Below, in pieces: positions 1 through 10,838 of a DNA stretch of 64,000 nt. Made by a program: the position numbers and the translations under genes. A model generated the notes under the pieces. The model saw only the letters and a list, made by a program, of their open reading frames with translations. It was not told the DNA's origin and did not search any database. The stretch is taken from contig JAHQRK010000040.1 of NCBI GenBank assembly GCA_019828595.1, positions 186,001-250,000 on the forward strand, given 5' to 3'. The first letter of the stretch is position 1. Each line of letters starts with the position of its first letter. The DNA is from Aphanomyces cochlioides. Taxonomy: Eukaryota; Oomycota; Saprolegniomycetes; Saprolegniales; Verrucalvaceae.

Positions 1-157
1 CTTGGCTGGTAGCGCCACTGGGAACCTGTGTACCTGGTGTGCCACGAAAACAGACGAGCAAAGGGTCCCCTGAGAGCCTTAGCGCCTAGGGTTTGGATGT
101 GTCGCCAGATTGCAGTCGTCGCTCATTTAAGCGCCTTGTCCGACATAGCTGCTTCAC

Positions 158-375
158 TCGAAACACCGCCCCACGACACACTGCACCCCTCGGACCACTG
201 CACTCCTTGAAACACTGCACCCCTCGGGACCACCGCACCCCTCGAAACACTCCACCCCACGAAACACTCCACCCCACGAAACACTGCACCCCACGAAACA
301 CTGCACCCCACGAAACACTGCACCCCACGAAACACTGCACCCCATGAAACACTGCACCCCTCGACACACTGCGCC
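158..375. repeat. 17-bp minisatellite
   Basis: About ten head-to-tail copies of a 17-bp unit (ACGAAACACTGCACCCC). The four copies from 276 to 343 are identical; those before 258 and after 344 are degenerate. Because 17 is not a multiple of 3, the reading frame cycles from unit to unit, so the repetitive peptides that both strands can be made to encode here are artefacts. No gene is supported in the first 700 bp. Confidence 0.9.
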
Positions 376-556
376 AACAACATGAATGAGTGGCCACCAC
401 TGGAGGTGCTGCTCGTGACAGCGAAGACTCCAGCGGTGGTCAAGTGAATGACGACAATGATACAAACACTGCACCCCTCGACACACTGCGCCAACAACAT
501 GAATGAGCGGCCACCGCTGGAGGTGCTGCTCGTGACAGCGAAGACTCCAGCGGTGG
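352..556. repeat. Two direct copies of an 88-bp segment, 117 bp apart
   Basis: Bases 352-439 and 469-556 are direct repeats differing at a few positions. They begin in the last minisatellite unit and end at CGGTGG. In one frame both encode a Ser/Asp-rich stretch interrupted by the same TGA, which may be a dead coding region. The stretch 557-788 holds nothing I can assign. Confidence 0.8.
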
Positions 557-788
557 CAAAATGTCCAGCGACAACCAAGCGAATGATCATCTCGCCGAAA
601 GAAGCGATGACAGAGACGACTATCAAGCAAACAGTGAGCCATCACAGCGATCGACAAAGGAGACCCCTATTGGATCCGTAGCGTTGACTACGGGGTAGTG
701 GTGGGCCTTGCAATGGTTCAATTTCACATGGTACACATGATGCATCAGTATTCTCTAACGTTATCTAGGCTATGGATGTGAGTCAATC

Positions 789-3357
789 TCAGACCAGCGT
801 CAACATGCTTCGCGTTCGAGGAGGCGCTGGGTCAACAATGAGCCCAATTGAGCGACGGTTCTCAAATTCGAGTATGTATCCATTCAACATACCCTTCTTG
901 TGCAGTGCACGCATATGCTTTAGCACTGCGCTGCTCCCTGCAGATCTCACGCCTTGCTCGTGTAGAAATTTGATTACCGCAACTCAGCTTCGTTGCCCAA
1001 GCGCATCACATCATGTCGGTAGGTTGACAACTCCTCATCGAGAATAAAACCTCGCGATAGGAACAACTTCATATACGCGACAATATGTCCTGCGTCGGAC
1101 CTTTTCTTGCGATCAATGTCCATGCTCCATGTGCGCGGCTCCCCGGCATACCAGTCGTATCACACAGCAGACAAGCGCGTAGACGTCAAGCGTTTCCTCG
1201 ACGCGACGTTCCTCTCAGTCGTCGAAGCTTGGACAGGTACGTTCGATTTGACGCCTTGACATTGACCATCCCTCTTTTCCAGAGCATCCAAGCGGTCCAC
1301 AAGGCGGCGGTTGGCTTCTAGGAGCTCGCGAATAAGCAAAGTATATTGGTGGAGTGCGTCGTCGGTGGGTGCATCTTTGTTAGTCTTGCCTGATTCATGA
1401 ACCTGACACTCTCGGTTGTAGGCTTCATGCTGAAAGCAAGTCGTTGCGCGTGAATCCAGCCTGCTCTGTGCAGACATCAATACGCTGTACAATGGGAGCG
1501 ACGGCATTCAGCGCGCGCAGTTGTGGCATTGCTCGTAAAATCCTTGAGGTACAGACATCCAAGACTTCATGACAAACATTGAATCTTCTGTCTTTCAGGC
1601 CAGTGCAAGTGTTGAAGAGGCGGTCCTGTATAGCGTTGCTGAGTTGTGAAAAATGTTTTTCACGTTATATGTGTTGATAACAAGTTATTTTTTTGTTCAA
1701 AATGTTTTTAACTGTGTGAAAAGTCGATGCCGGATATTTTGTGAGTAACCATTTGTCAACGGCAAAATACGTAAATAGAGAAGAATATTTATTTAGTGTA
1801 GTAAATAATTATAGTTTTAGTGTCATTCACAATCAATTTAGTGTCCATAATGGTGGGAAGAATCGGCATTGGGACAAAAACATCCCAGAATGCGTTGGAA
1901 AGCCTGCAACGCGCTCAAATTGAGCACTCAGGACGCTCGTGAGATCAAGCACTTGAATTCATGCGAAAGAACGGTGGATCTGTGTTGGCGTGAACTGGAG
2001 AGTCCAACCTAGCTCCTCCAGATTGCTCGAATCCGGATAATCCTTTTTAACACGAGTTAAAAAATAACATCACATTTCGTGAAAAGGGTTAAAAGTTTTT
2101 AACTGTTAATTAACGTGTTATAAAGCAACGCTAGTCCTGGAAGACTCGAAGTTGCTCGACAACGACAGTGTCAAGGCTATCTAAGCCATCGAGAGGTACG
2201 TGTGAGTTTGGCTTCCAACCGCTGAGAGTCTTTGAAACTCTCTGATCTTCTTGAGTCGTGTTGAATACATATGACCATACTTTTGTGTAGAAGCAAGATT
2301 CCATCCAACACGATCCGATATCCACTGCATGCTCAGACCTGCTTCGCCATTAGCATGTTGGGCACCGCCACGTCGAAATGAGTGCGGTGGCAATTGCGCG
2401 TTGACTCCAGCAGGTATACAAATTCGACCGAGTAGGCGATTGACTTGACTATGTATACCAGGTGCCTTCGTTGGCGTTTTAGTCTTGCGCGCTCTTCAGC
2501 TCCAACTTGTCCGCATTGTGGCTTGCGACATCCGATTGCTCCGCCAACGACAAAGCTTCGACAAGAGGTAGGGTTTCGATGGAGTCAATTTCTAGCTCAT
2601 GGGTGTTGGGGCGAACAGTCTCCAACAAGGCCGAACATGGAGCAGTTTGCATGACCAACGCCACAGCGATGGCAAAGATGGGACACGTCACAACATTTTC
2701 ATCGGCGTACAAGGTAAGACCTTGTTGCTCACTAGCCTTCACTCGAACAAGGCGAACAAACAGATTCTTCTTTGAACAGACTGACAGACTCTTTTTTTGT
2801 AGCAAGCTGAAGTCTGACGCGCGTCGAAACACAAACCAAAGCAATCAAAGCATGGCGGCATCTTGGTAATCGACTGCGGTCGTAGCGTGAGTGTAGAGGT
2901 GACGCGTTAATAGATTTAAGTCGTGTTTGGTAGATGCAGGCGCATGCTTCGTAACTCCTCTAGCTTCGCGCTTCATCATGTATTTTTCCAAAATTCGCCC
3001 CATTTCGCGCAACCGTTCATCGATGGCAACTTCGCTTGCTGGAAATCGTTCAAGTAGCCAACTTTTTACGTGGCGAAAGTACGACATTACTGTATTTGTG
3101 GCGAGTCGTTTTTCCTTCACACCGCTAGTAAAGGCCAAATGCAGTGCAAACTTGTCCATGACAGCGCTTATACATCGTCCTTTTGGATCTTTCGTCATAC
3201 AATCAAATACATATTCTAACGTAACGTTCTCGGCTTCTAAGAAGCGCTTGAACGCATTTACTCCGACGGATCTTGCATTTTGTGTGTTTTGAGGTCGCAG
3301 GGAGTTGATGTTCATCCTAGTTGCCGGAGTCAATTCAAATATGTGTGTAGTATGCAA
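789..3357 (-). pseudogene. Crypton-type tyrosine recombinase, decayed
   Basis: Reading the minus strand from 3357, a recombinase N-terminal and core-binding region runs to 2848. An in-frame TGA at 2845-2847 interrupts an otherwise continuous frame that resumes as LLWFVFRRASD. A one-base frameshift follows near 2480. The catalytic C-terminal part has the HSFRRGG (H-x-x-R) motif and a Tyr in STQKYGHMY. Another frameshift lies near 2230, and a 503-bp insertion sits at 1631-2133, after which the frame resumes as DRLFNTCTGLKDRRF. Two more frameshifts lead through a coiled coil (LIRELLEANRRLVDRL) into a C-terminal domain (YDWYAGEPRTW) ending at 789. Such a C-terminal domain recalls the GCR1_C DNA-binding domain of Cryptons; that name is from memory. 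Repaired length would be about 680 residues. Several inactivating lesions make this a dead copy. Confidence 0.8.
1631..2133. mobile_element. hAT-like MITE inserted in the Crypton ORF
   Basis: A 503-bp AT-rich insertion bounded by the 10-bp terminal inverted repeat TAGCGTTGCT / AGCAACGCTA. Flanks are GTCCTGTA on the left (1623-1630) and GTCCTGGA on the right (2134-2141), an 8-bp target duplication with one mismatch, or 6 bp perfect. Removing the insert and one flank copy rejoins the Crypton frame exactly (VFQ-D-RLFNT). No transposase remains inside. Confidence 0.78.
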
Positions 3358-3608
3358 TTATTTATAGAATTGAATGGGTGGACAGTATATTTCACGTCAA
3401 CTTCCGACGTTACATGTTGGAAGTTTGTCGGAAGGTATGGTCTAAATTTGATTGGCTGAAATCAATATTTATTTCTATTTTTAAGTACTCTCATTGGCCA
3501 AACGAGCCGAGAAAATATTTTGATTGGCTAAAATAATTAATACTAGTACAAATTTCTATATATGTCGGAGATTTGATCATATTCTGCCATATTGTATTGC
3601 AGTACTGA
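3358..3608. other. Gene-free AT-rich spacer
   Basis: No coding region is visible. It contains three CCAAT-type motifs on either strand (near 3450, 3492 and 3522) separated by AT-rich sequence, a pattern that recurs elsewhere in the window. Confidence 0.6.
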
Positions 3609-4061
3609 TACCGTATTTCCTGTAAGGTTGTCACCACTATTTTTCCCAGTTGTCACCACTGATATAATTATTTAAATGATTCATACAAATTTATAGTATA
3701 CATTTATAATACATTCTGATGAAATTTTTCGGAGCTCCCCTTGAGTTGTCATCAGTCAGATCTTATTGGAAGAAATGCAATGGTTCAATTAGATACCAGG
3801 GCCATAAATTTGTCGTGTTCATGCGTTGCAATCGGCAAAACTGGACCCAAATGAGCGTTGAAGGTTTTTATTCTCCCAAACTGGAGTCAGCCACTCGTAA
3901 AGTCGACATACGACTGCGAGGTGTTCATGATAGTAACATGATTGGTAGATAAGTCTAATTTTTACCCAATCAAATGTACCTCATATTTATATCTGATTTC
4001 CTCTGGACTTGTCACCATTTCGAAAGTCATTCGTGGTGACAATCATACGGGAAATACGGTA
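3609..4061. mobile_element. Tc1-type MITE, 453 bp
   Basis: Terminal inverted repeats begin TACCGTATTTCC on the left, and the right end reads GGAAATACGGTA. Similarity continues inward for about 29 bp, through TTGTCACCAC at both ends. TA at each edge fits a TA target duplication. An open frame at 3719-3952 (77 residues) matches no family I recognise and is probably fortuitous. The stretch 4062-4663 to the right shows no gene. Confidence 0.7.
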
Positions 4062-4663
4062 GTATTGTGTGTTCTACTCAAAATTTCCTCCGGCGATTGG
4101 TTGAATCAACCGCCGGCAAATCGCCCGACCTCCGAAATATAATACAAATATTAATTTTAGAAGGTTATTTTGACCTTTGGTTGAAGTCTTGATCGGGATG
4201 GTACACGACATCGACGAAGCTTCGTCGCTGCGCTGGCGAGGCCAGAGGCCTCTCCACTCAATTTATGCTCAAAGTGAGGAGCGCTGAATAACGTGGAATT
4301 CTTTTCGAGGTGGGGTCTGTAATGTTGTTCAGAGTCATAGAGATGACGTGAGATTTGCAGCTTTTCTCTCACGAACTTAGGTCAGTTTTCAGCCAATCAA
4401 TTGATAGTAAAATTATTTTTAGCCAATCATATTGTCCGGACGATTTCCAGGCGATTGGAAATATCGCCTAAAATTGGCAAATTTTGACGGAATTACACAG
4501 ATCCTACAATTTTATACTATGGTGGGTAAGGTCTTTTACAGGTCAATTTCGGGTCAGGTCAAATGTTAGGTCACACAACAATATTGAAGATATCTCCACC
4601 GCCAGGAAGAGTTAGAGCGCTATGTTTTGTCATTCCCTAACAGGCCTCATCAGGGTGGCGGCA

Positions 4664-4915
4664 CGGCCTTACGGCCTACCTGCCGCCGTACCGATTAGAG
4701 AAAATATAAACAAATCCCTTTTTGGTGCACGTTGTGGGTTCCTCCTCCGAGTCATCCGCCTGCAGAAAATTGCGCTCACCGAAGCGAAGCGGCCTTACGG
4801 CCTACCTGCCGCCGTACCGATTAGAGAAAATATAAACAAATCCCTTTTTGGTGCACGTTGTGGGTTCCTCCTCCGAGTCATCCGCCTGCAGAAAATTGCG
4901 CTCACCGAAGCGAAG
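4664..4915. repeat. 126-bp perfect tandem duplication
   Basis: Two head-to-tail copies (4664-4789 and 4790-4915), each starting CGGCCTTACGG and ending CGAAG. I see no mismatch between them. 126 bp is 42 codons, so the frame through them stays open (4622-4924), but that peptide looks like a by-product of the duplication. The start of each unit is a small GC-rich hairpin around ACGGCCTTACGGCC. Confidence 0.9.
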
Positions 4916-4945
4916 CGGAGGTGAGCGCAATTTTCTGGGCGGATG
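4879..4945. repeat. Foldback hairpin at the end of the duplication
   Basis: Arms 4879-4906 and 4920-4945 are inverted copies (CATCCGCC...GCTCACC against GGTGAGC...GGGCGGATG) around a 13-base loop. It spans the end of the second tandem copy and may have caused the duplication. It could be one end of a foldback transposon; no element boundary is visible. From 4946 to 5094 nothing is assigned. Confidence 0.8.
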
Positions 4946-5094
4946 TCTGACGTCGTCCGCGCCGTTTAAGGCTTTACCATTGCAGTTTGAATGAGAAAAC
5001 CTAAAATCTGATCAGAAAGGCAAATAAAACCAGTAAAAACCTGGAAAGAACCTGTTACCTGCACCCGTGACCACGACCCAAAATTGACCTATAA

Positions 5095-5671
5095 GGGCCT
5101 GTGTGATGGCGAGTACAAACCAGGTTTTTGGCCGAAAACAGCTGGAAATTATCAGGAAAACCAGGTTTTCCATCACACACACGATGGATTTTCTGGGTCA
5201 ATTCGCCTTTGCCCCTGACGGATTGACCCACCAAAACCAGTTATTTTCCGCCCCACCTCCAGAGGTCGGTTTTTTTGTTGGTTCGAAAGAGCCAGTACGC
5301 ACCACGTAGAATAGAAAGAGAAAGGCTGACTTCAAAATGGACGATGAAGACACAATCATCCAAGCTCTCGCTTTAGCCAGCTATGCCATAGCAGCCGTTG
5401 ACCATGAATCCGATTCAGAAGATGAGAGATCACATAAACAACGCATTGTTCGACCAGCTACTGCATTTATTAACTTTCTCGATCTCCAGTGAGGGACTTG
5501 TGAATATTTTTGGGCATTGAATCAAAAGGTGTATTAGTTTTTACGAGTCAACTTGGCTACGAGCCAAAAACGTGTGTGATGAGCAAACACGACTTTTTCA
5601 AATCAATTGCCCCAAAGAGGCGGTTCCTCTGATCAGGCCAAAAAAAACAGGTTTTGTCATCACACAGGCCC
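5095..5671. mobile_element. PIF/Harbinger-type (Tourist-like) MITE, 577 bp
   Basis: Terminal inverted repeats GGGCCTGTGTGATG and CATCACACAGGCCC are perfect over 14 bp. Both are flanked by the trinucleotide TAA (5092-5094 and 5672-5674), as expected of PIF/Harbinger insertion. Further inverted similarity lies inside the ends. The element keeps a short ORF that may be a remnant of a Harbinger gene. Confidence 0.82.
5337..5492 (+). CDS. 51-residue ORF inside the Harbinger MITE
   Basis: Starts at ATG 5337 in the context AAAATGG and stops at TGA 5490-5492. The product begins MDDEDTIIQALALAS and has an acidic Ser/Asp/Glu patch (DHESDSEDE). It looks more protein-like than random sequence and could be the N-terminus of a Harbinger transposase or its Myb-like partner, left after internal deletion. 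No domain is recognisable, and it may not be expressed. Confidence 0.4.
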   Translation: MDDEDTIIQALALASYAIAAVDHESDSEDERSHKQRIVRPATAFINFLDLQ

Positions 5672-5686
5672 TAAAGGATTCTTCCC

Positions 5687-6754
5687 TATGGTGGCTCGCA
5701 ACTGCAACCGACAAAGGTGGACAAACTTCGTAGTATACTTCGAATTTCGGCTTATACTTGGTTTTAGTATTGAGATCATCGAAGTTCGAAGTGTAATATT
5801 AATAAAATAAAAAATTAGCTTCATCATATCCGGATAACACTATTTTGTCCGGATAAAGGCCAAAAGATCCGGATAGTGGTTGTCATCCGGCTCCAGTGGA
5901 CAAATTCGACCTCTTATCGAGCTCTTGTATCTGGCGATCTAGAAATGTTTTGACGAATTACGAATCATAGAAATGTCCGAAATGATTGTCACATTTGACT
6001 TTTCAGTGGAGTTTCGTTGGTCCTCTTGGAGGAATTCTACATTTGATTGGTGCAAATGAAAGTACTTTATCTCCTCTTTGATTGGATATATGTATTCAGG
6101 CGAAATTCATTGCCATGCAGGAGAAACAATGCCTCAAAGTTTGTCCTCTGATTCAAATTACAGAAAATCTTCCGCCAGTGAATCAAATCGCAATGAAACG
6201 CGGTCCCACCGCACACACAAATAGATCACTTAGTCTCCGATATATTAACGGTATTTTTGAGAGACTATCGATCTAGATGCTCAAATTCGATGCTCACAAC
6301 TCAAACCGAATGATCTGGCTCTAAGGCCCCTTTTCGGCGACCCTGTGAGCTCCTGCGTCCGTCCACGCATCACTGGAACATATTGAATAAGTTTGTATGC
6401 ATTTGCAGGACCAAATAAGGCGCCTAGAGACGTGAGCAAAGCTAAATGTGATGAGGTCTCCAATATCGTTAGGTCATATGTATATTTACTATTTTGTATG
6501 CCAATTTTATCTTTTATGAATAATACTTTAATATAAATATGTTAAATTTGATAAATTCTTCAAACTGTTTCATACTAAAACCAAGTTAACAAGAATTATA
6601 CCCCAAAAAATATGCAATATGACAATTATTTCGGACCAGAGTAGTATCTGTCGATCTATGAACTCTTTTACTTGCAAAAAGCTCTTCAGTATTGGTGGAT
6701 TTCCAGTTGAAAAAGGTCATCCACCATTGTTGGTTACAGTTACGAGCCACCATA
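5687..6754. mobile_element. Inverted-repeat element, about 1.07 kb
   Basis: The ends read TATGGTGGCTCG on the left and CGAGCCACCATA on the right, and inverted similarity continues about 30 bp inward with a few mismatches (AACTGCAACC against AACTGTAACC). TA at both edges suggests a TA target duplication and a Tc1/mariner-like origin. No transposase is visible inside; the interior is AT-rich with several TTATCCGGAT motifs. From 6755 to 7073 no gene is supported. Confidence 0.62.
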
Positions 6755-8914
6755 CAGTACTGTACCTGTTTGCGAAACCTCTCTAATAATCGAGAGAACT
6801 GCGAAGCGACCACTGAAAGCGATCTCTCTGCTCGTCTTCATGACATGTTCCCTTGTGTGATACAATCTGGGATCGTGTCAACTTTGCTCGTGCCTATTTG
6901 AAGCCGCAAATGCCACAAGATCTCTTTGGTCGTCAAAGAATGTGCATTTTGCCAAGCTCAAAGGGTGCGAATTCAAATAACGCTCGACAACCGACAGAGA
7001 ATTTATATCGCGACTCGACACATTTCAAACAGTCGACCACCTCCTTTCGACGACCACGTCAAGACGCCCTGCGATGGCTCCAAGTATGCCATGGACCCAC
7101 CACTATCGAAGTGTTCTCGTCTTTGGCTCCTTTGTAAGCGTCCTTATGGTCATGTACGCTGATGTGACTGGTACCATTGTCACCCTCCAAGTGCTCTACG
7201 GAGTGCGCGCGACGGAAAGAGGGGGCAATGACTACTACGCGTCTACAATCCCTCGCTTCATCCACATGAATATCCTCAACCAAACTCGAAAGCACCATGA
7301 ACTACAAGATCAGCGCGTGTTGTACATCGAGCCGAGCGACACCGACCCGACAGGCTACTTCATCGTCCCAGACAACTGCATCAGCCTAGGCTACCAAGCC
7401 AGCGACGTCTTTTACAATGAATCGTACGCCTTGCCTCTCATGCAGCGCATCCTAGGTGGCTTGAATACGTCGATCAACCTCAGCACGACGCCAATGACCC
7501 ACGCGTTGATGGTGATTGCGACTACGGCGGCAGACATTTTCAAGACATGAGCGTATTGAAAATCTTCCTCGTTGACACAAGAAGAGGAGCGCTGGATCAC
7601 ATTGGAAGACGCGCTCGAAGTACCTTACTGTCCAGACACAGGAGCAGATCAAAACATTATTCCAAGGAAAATGGTCGACGCACTCCTGAAGGAACGACCA
7701 AGCGTGCAGGTAATCGATCTGGCTGAGCCGATTCACGGAACAGCTTGCAACGACATGCCGTTTGAAACCAAGTCTTATGTTGAGCTTAACCTACGACTAC
7801 AGACAGCTGCTGGCGCGGTCAAAGTTCCTGGACGACGGATCTGCTACATTGTTGAAGAAGGCGACGAGTTTTTGGCTTCACACGACACACTCAAGTCTAT
7901 CGGGCTAGACATTGATCGGTGGATGGAACAAGTCGCTATGCAACAACGAGAAGCGGATGGAGACGATCTTGGCGCTGAGTCTGACGCTGGTCCCCTGGGT
8001 TCGCAGATGTCGACCAGCCGCGAAGAAAGCGATGACGCCGCTACGCGCATGTCCGGTCCAACAGACCGTGACGTCGGTCTCACTCAAGGAAGAACAGAAG
8101 AGTCAAATCGATGAAGATTTATTCAACACAGCTATCACTACCGACTGCAAAGGATGAGCTGCAAGAAGCGCTGCAAGGCATGGTGGCTGGCGCGGTAAAG
8201 AACGGCTTTCCCGAACAACATGCGGTCAAGTTGTGGAACGTGCTGGTTGAATTCGACATCTGGCGACTCAAGTTCAACGGGTCAGATCCCCCGGCGAAGG
8301 TCAAGCCTTTGCGGGTGACTCCCAAGGAAGGATGCGTACCGTACCGGTGCAAAGGAAGGAAGAACAACCCGTTGGAAGAACGTTTCCTCACCCTGTTTGC
8401 ACAAGAACTCGTGGAGGCTGGGTTCATCAAGCGCAACCCAGTGAATCCAGTGATGAAACCAGACGGACGCAAGTCATTGAAGACAGCTGACAAATGGACA
8501 GACGAAGATGTATTGAAGCATTTTAGGTTGACCAACGACTACCGAGTGGTGAACAGCAAGACGGAACCGAAGGCTGGAACAATGCCATTCCAAGCGACTA
8601 TCACGCAACACCTGAAGGGCATGCAAGCGATGGGAGAGTTCGACTTACCGAAGTGCTATTGGCAATTCCCGCTGCATGAAGACAGTCGCGAAATGCTATC
8701 GTTTATGCTGAATGGATGGGTTTACACGAAGCGCTTTGGGATGCCGAGAGTCTGGATCAGCGATCAAGGGACACACTTCAAGAACGTTGCGGTCAAAGCT
8801 CTCGCGCACAAGTTCAAAGTCATACACGACTTTACCCTAGCCTACTGCCCGTGGCGAAATGGAACGGTGGAACGAATGAATCGCGACATACTCCGAGTGA
8901 TGCGTGTGATGCTG

Positions 8915-9132
8915 CCATTTTCAAATCGATTTCATCATACTGAAGTGGTGTGTGTCAGTGTGTGTTTTGCGTGAGTCAGGTGGCTGATCGATTCTGATTG
9001 GCTGACTAATTTTAATTTTTAATTCTAGCCAATCAGAGAATCCCATTCGATCGGAATCGATTCGAAACCTTGGTCGATTCAAACCGTTCCTCACAATTTT
9101 GTATCAAAAGCACAATAAAACGACCAAAAAAG
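8915..9132. mobile_element. Small insertion in the integrase frame
   Basis: The integrase frame breaks after RVMRVML and resumes at SEFRLAEHQWDYL. The intervening roughly 215 bp is AT-rich and contains inverted CCAATCA motifs. I cannot define clear terminal repeats or a target duplication, so the edges are uncertain by about 10 bp. A MITE is the likely explanation. Confidence 0.5.
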
Positions 9133-10086
9133 CGAATTCCGGCTAGCGGAACATCAATGGGACTATCTACTGCCTGTCGTTCAAGCCAACCTCAACCAGA
9201 CGCCAGTGCCATCGTTAGCGAACAAGTCACCCATGGAACTGTTTACGGGATTGGAGCCAACTACCCCACTGGATGCGATCATTTTAGGGGCAGGCCTTCG
9301 TGACGTCGGGCCTCTTGGCGCCGATGTCCGAAACAGCCTCGACGAACTGCGTGCAAGTCAACAAGTCCTCCACAAAGCGATCCTCGACAAGAACGAAGCG
9401 CGAGCTACGAAAGCGATGATTGCGACGGCGGATGCAGAAGCATGCAATGTGTGTGAAGGCGACTATGTGCTATGGTCAGGAGTGGACGAAAATCATCACC
9501 CGAAGCTGCTTGTCACCTGGCTAGGACCGTATCGCGTCACACAAGTCACTGAGTATTCCCTGGAGATTGAACATCTGCTGACGAAGGAAAGACGACAAGT
9601 TCACATGTCCAGAGTCAAGATGTATGCCGAGGAAAGCTTTGAAGTCACGGAAGAAATACTCGAACACATCTCTGAACAAGGAATCATGTTGACGGTTAGC
9701 TCTATCTCTACGCACAAGTTGGACAAAGACGCTGGCGAATACGTGCTACTCGTTCACTGTGAAGGTTTCGAAGAGCTCGAAGCATCATGGGAACGACTCA
9801 GCAAACTCATGCGTGAATGTCCGGCAGTTGTGCAAGCGTATGCGAAGACGATCAAGTCGAAGAAGATACGCGAAGCGCTTGAGGCTGCTATGTAGTTGTG
9901 GCTCAAGACGGAATCAAGAACGCAGCTGCTGCGATCTAGTCATGGTGCGCGTTGAAGTGGAGCGTTGATGCCGTGGTCAAGCCGTGGCTCAAGCTCAAGG
10001 GAGAAGTGAAGACTCTGATGCTGCGATCTAGTCGTGGTTCAAGTCGAAGACCGAGTCTATGTCCACTGGACATGGCTTGGGGGGTG

Positions 10087-10407
10087 TGATGTGTGCTGTG
10101 ACGTGGTTAAGCCATGTCCAGCCGCATCATAGGCTCGTCCTCGTGACAGCCGGTGCTGCCAATCGTGAACCGTAGTTGAAGCGACGAAGGAGTTTCAAGA
10201 TGAAGAGCCGCCGGTTTCAAGATGAAGGGTCACCGTTGAACCGACGCGCTCAAGATAGAAGGAAAAGACGTTCAAGTGAAGATTGGATTCAAGTAGTTAG
10301 TTCATTATCTGCGGCCTACTGCCCAACTCAATCAATTGCGTGTTCACGGGAGGCGGCACTCCCCCATTTGGTTGTTTTGGCGGCGGTGGCTTCGCGGACA
10401 TACTACA
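10087..10407 (+). repeat. Gypsy LTR, forward orientation
   Basis: A 321-bp LTR beginning TGATGTGTGC and ending ACATACTACA (TG...CA). It is directly preceded by the polypurine tract of the upstream gypsy fragment, which identifies it as that element's 3' LTR. The bases just after it (TTGGTACTTGGGGG) could also be read as a primer-binding site, which would make it a shared LTR of two tandem elements. Confidence 0.8.
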
Positions 10408-10517
10408 TTGGTACTTGGGGGCCCTGTCTCCGGATGGTCGTCATGCACAGATTCTTCGTCTGAGCGATCCATATCCGGAAAGCGTTGTGTTCACGTACAC
10501 ACAACTAAAGTTAACTT
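10408..10517. other. 110-bp spacer between inverted LTRs
   Basis: Sequence between two oppositely oriented copies of the same LTR. The plus strand has an open frame containing GALSPDGRHAQILRLSDPYP, which looks like real protein and may be a fragment of a retroelement gag or of the disrupted host region. It cannot be assigned. Confidence 0.4.
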
Positions 10518-10838
10518 TGTAGTATGTCCGCGAAGCCACCGCCGCCAAAACAACCAAATGGGGGAGTGCCGCCTCCCGTGAACACGCAATTGATTGAGTT
10601 GGGCAGTAGGCCGCAGATAATGAACTAACTACTTGAATCCAATCTTCACTTGAACGTCTTTTCCTTCTATCTTGAGCGCGTCGGTTCAACGGTGACCCTT
10701 CATCTTGAAACCGGCGGCTCTTCATCTTGAAACTCCTTCGTCGCTTCAACTACGGTTCACGATTGGCAGCACCGGCTGTCACGAGGACGAGCCTATGATG
10801 CGGCTGGACATGGCTTAACCACGTCACAGCACACATCA
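10518..10838 (-). repeat. Same gypsy LTR in inverted orientation
   Basis: A 321-bp sequence that is the reverse complement of 10087-10407, with the same length and nearly the same sequence. It ends ACACATCA, and copy A of the membrane protein gene resumes directly after it. Together the two LTRs form a large hairpin with a 110-base loop. Confidence 0.85.

Larger units (their letters stand above)
7577..10407 (+). mobile_element. Ty3/gypsy element, internally deleted, in copy A
   Basis: In order: a retropepsin-like segment with CPDTGADQNIIP (D-T-G) near 7630; the first part of a reverse transcriptase (8111 to about 8745); then an abrupt in-frame jump at FGMPR to an integrase core (VWISDQGTHFKN). 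The jump deletes the YxDD region, RNase H and half of integrase. Integrase is interrupted by a roughly 215-bp insertion at about 8915-9132 and continues (9133-9895) with a chromodomain-like tail (HCEGFEELEASWERLSK). A G-rich tract (CTTGGGGGGTG) precedes the 3' LTR at 10087. No 5' LTR, primer-binding site or gag is present. This copy cannot move by itself. Confidence 0.8.

Noticed and set aside
158..375. CRISPR-like direct repeats
   Set aside because: The 17-bp units are contiguous with no spacers, and the genome is eukaryotic.
86..657. Long minus-strand frames with repeated GVQCFVG-like peptides
   Set aside because: They are translations of the 17-bp minisatellite and the 88-bp duplication; the frame cycles through the repeat and no start or domain supports a gene.
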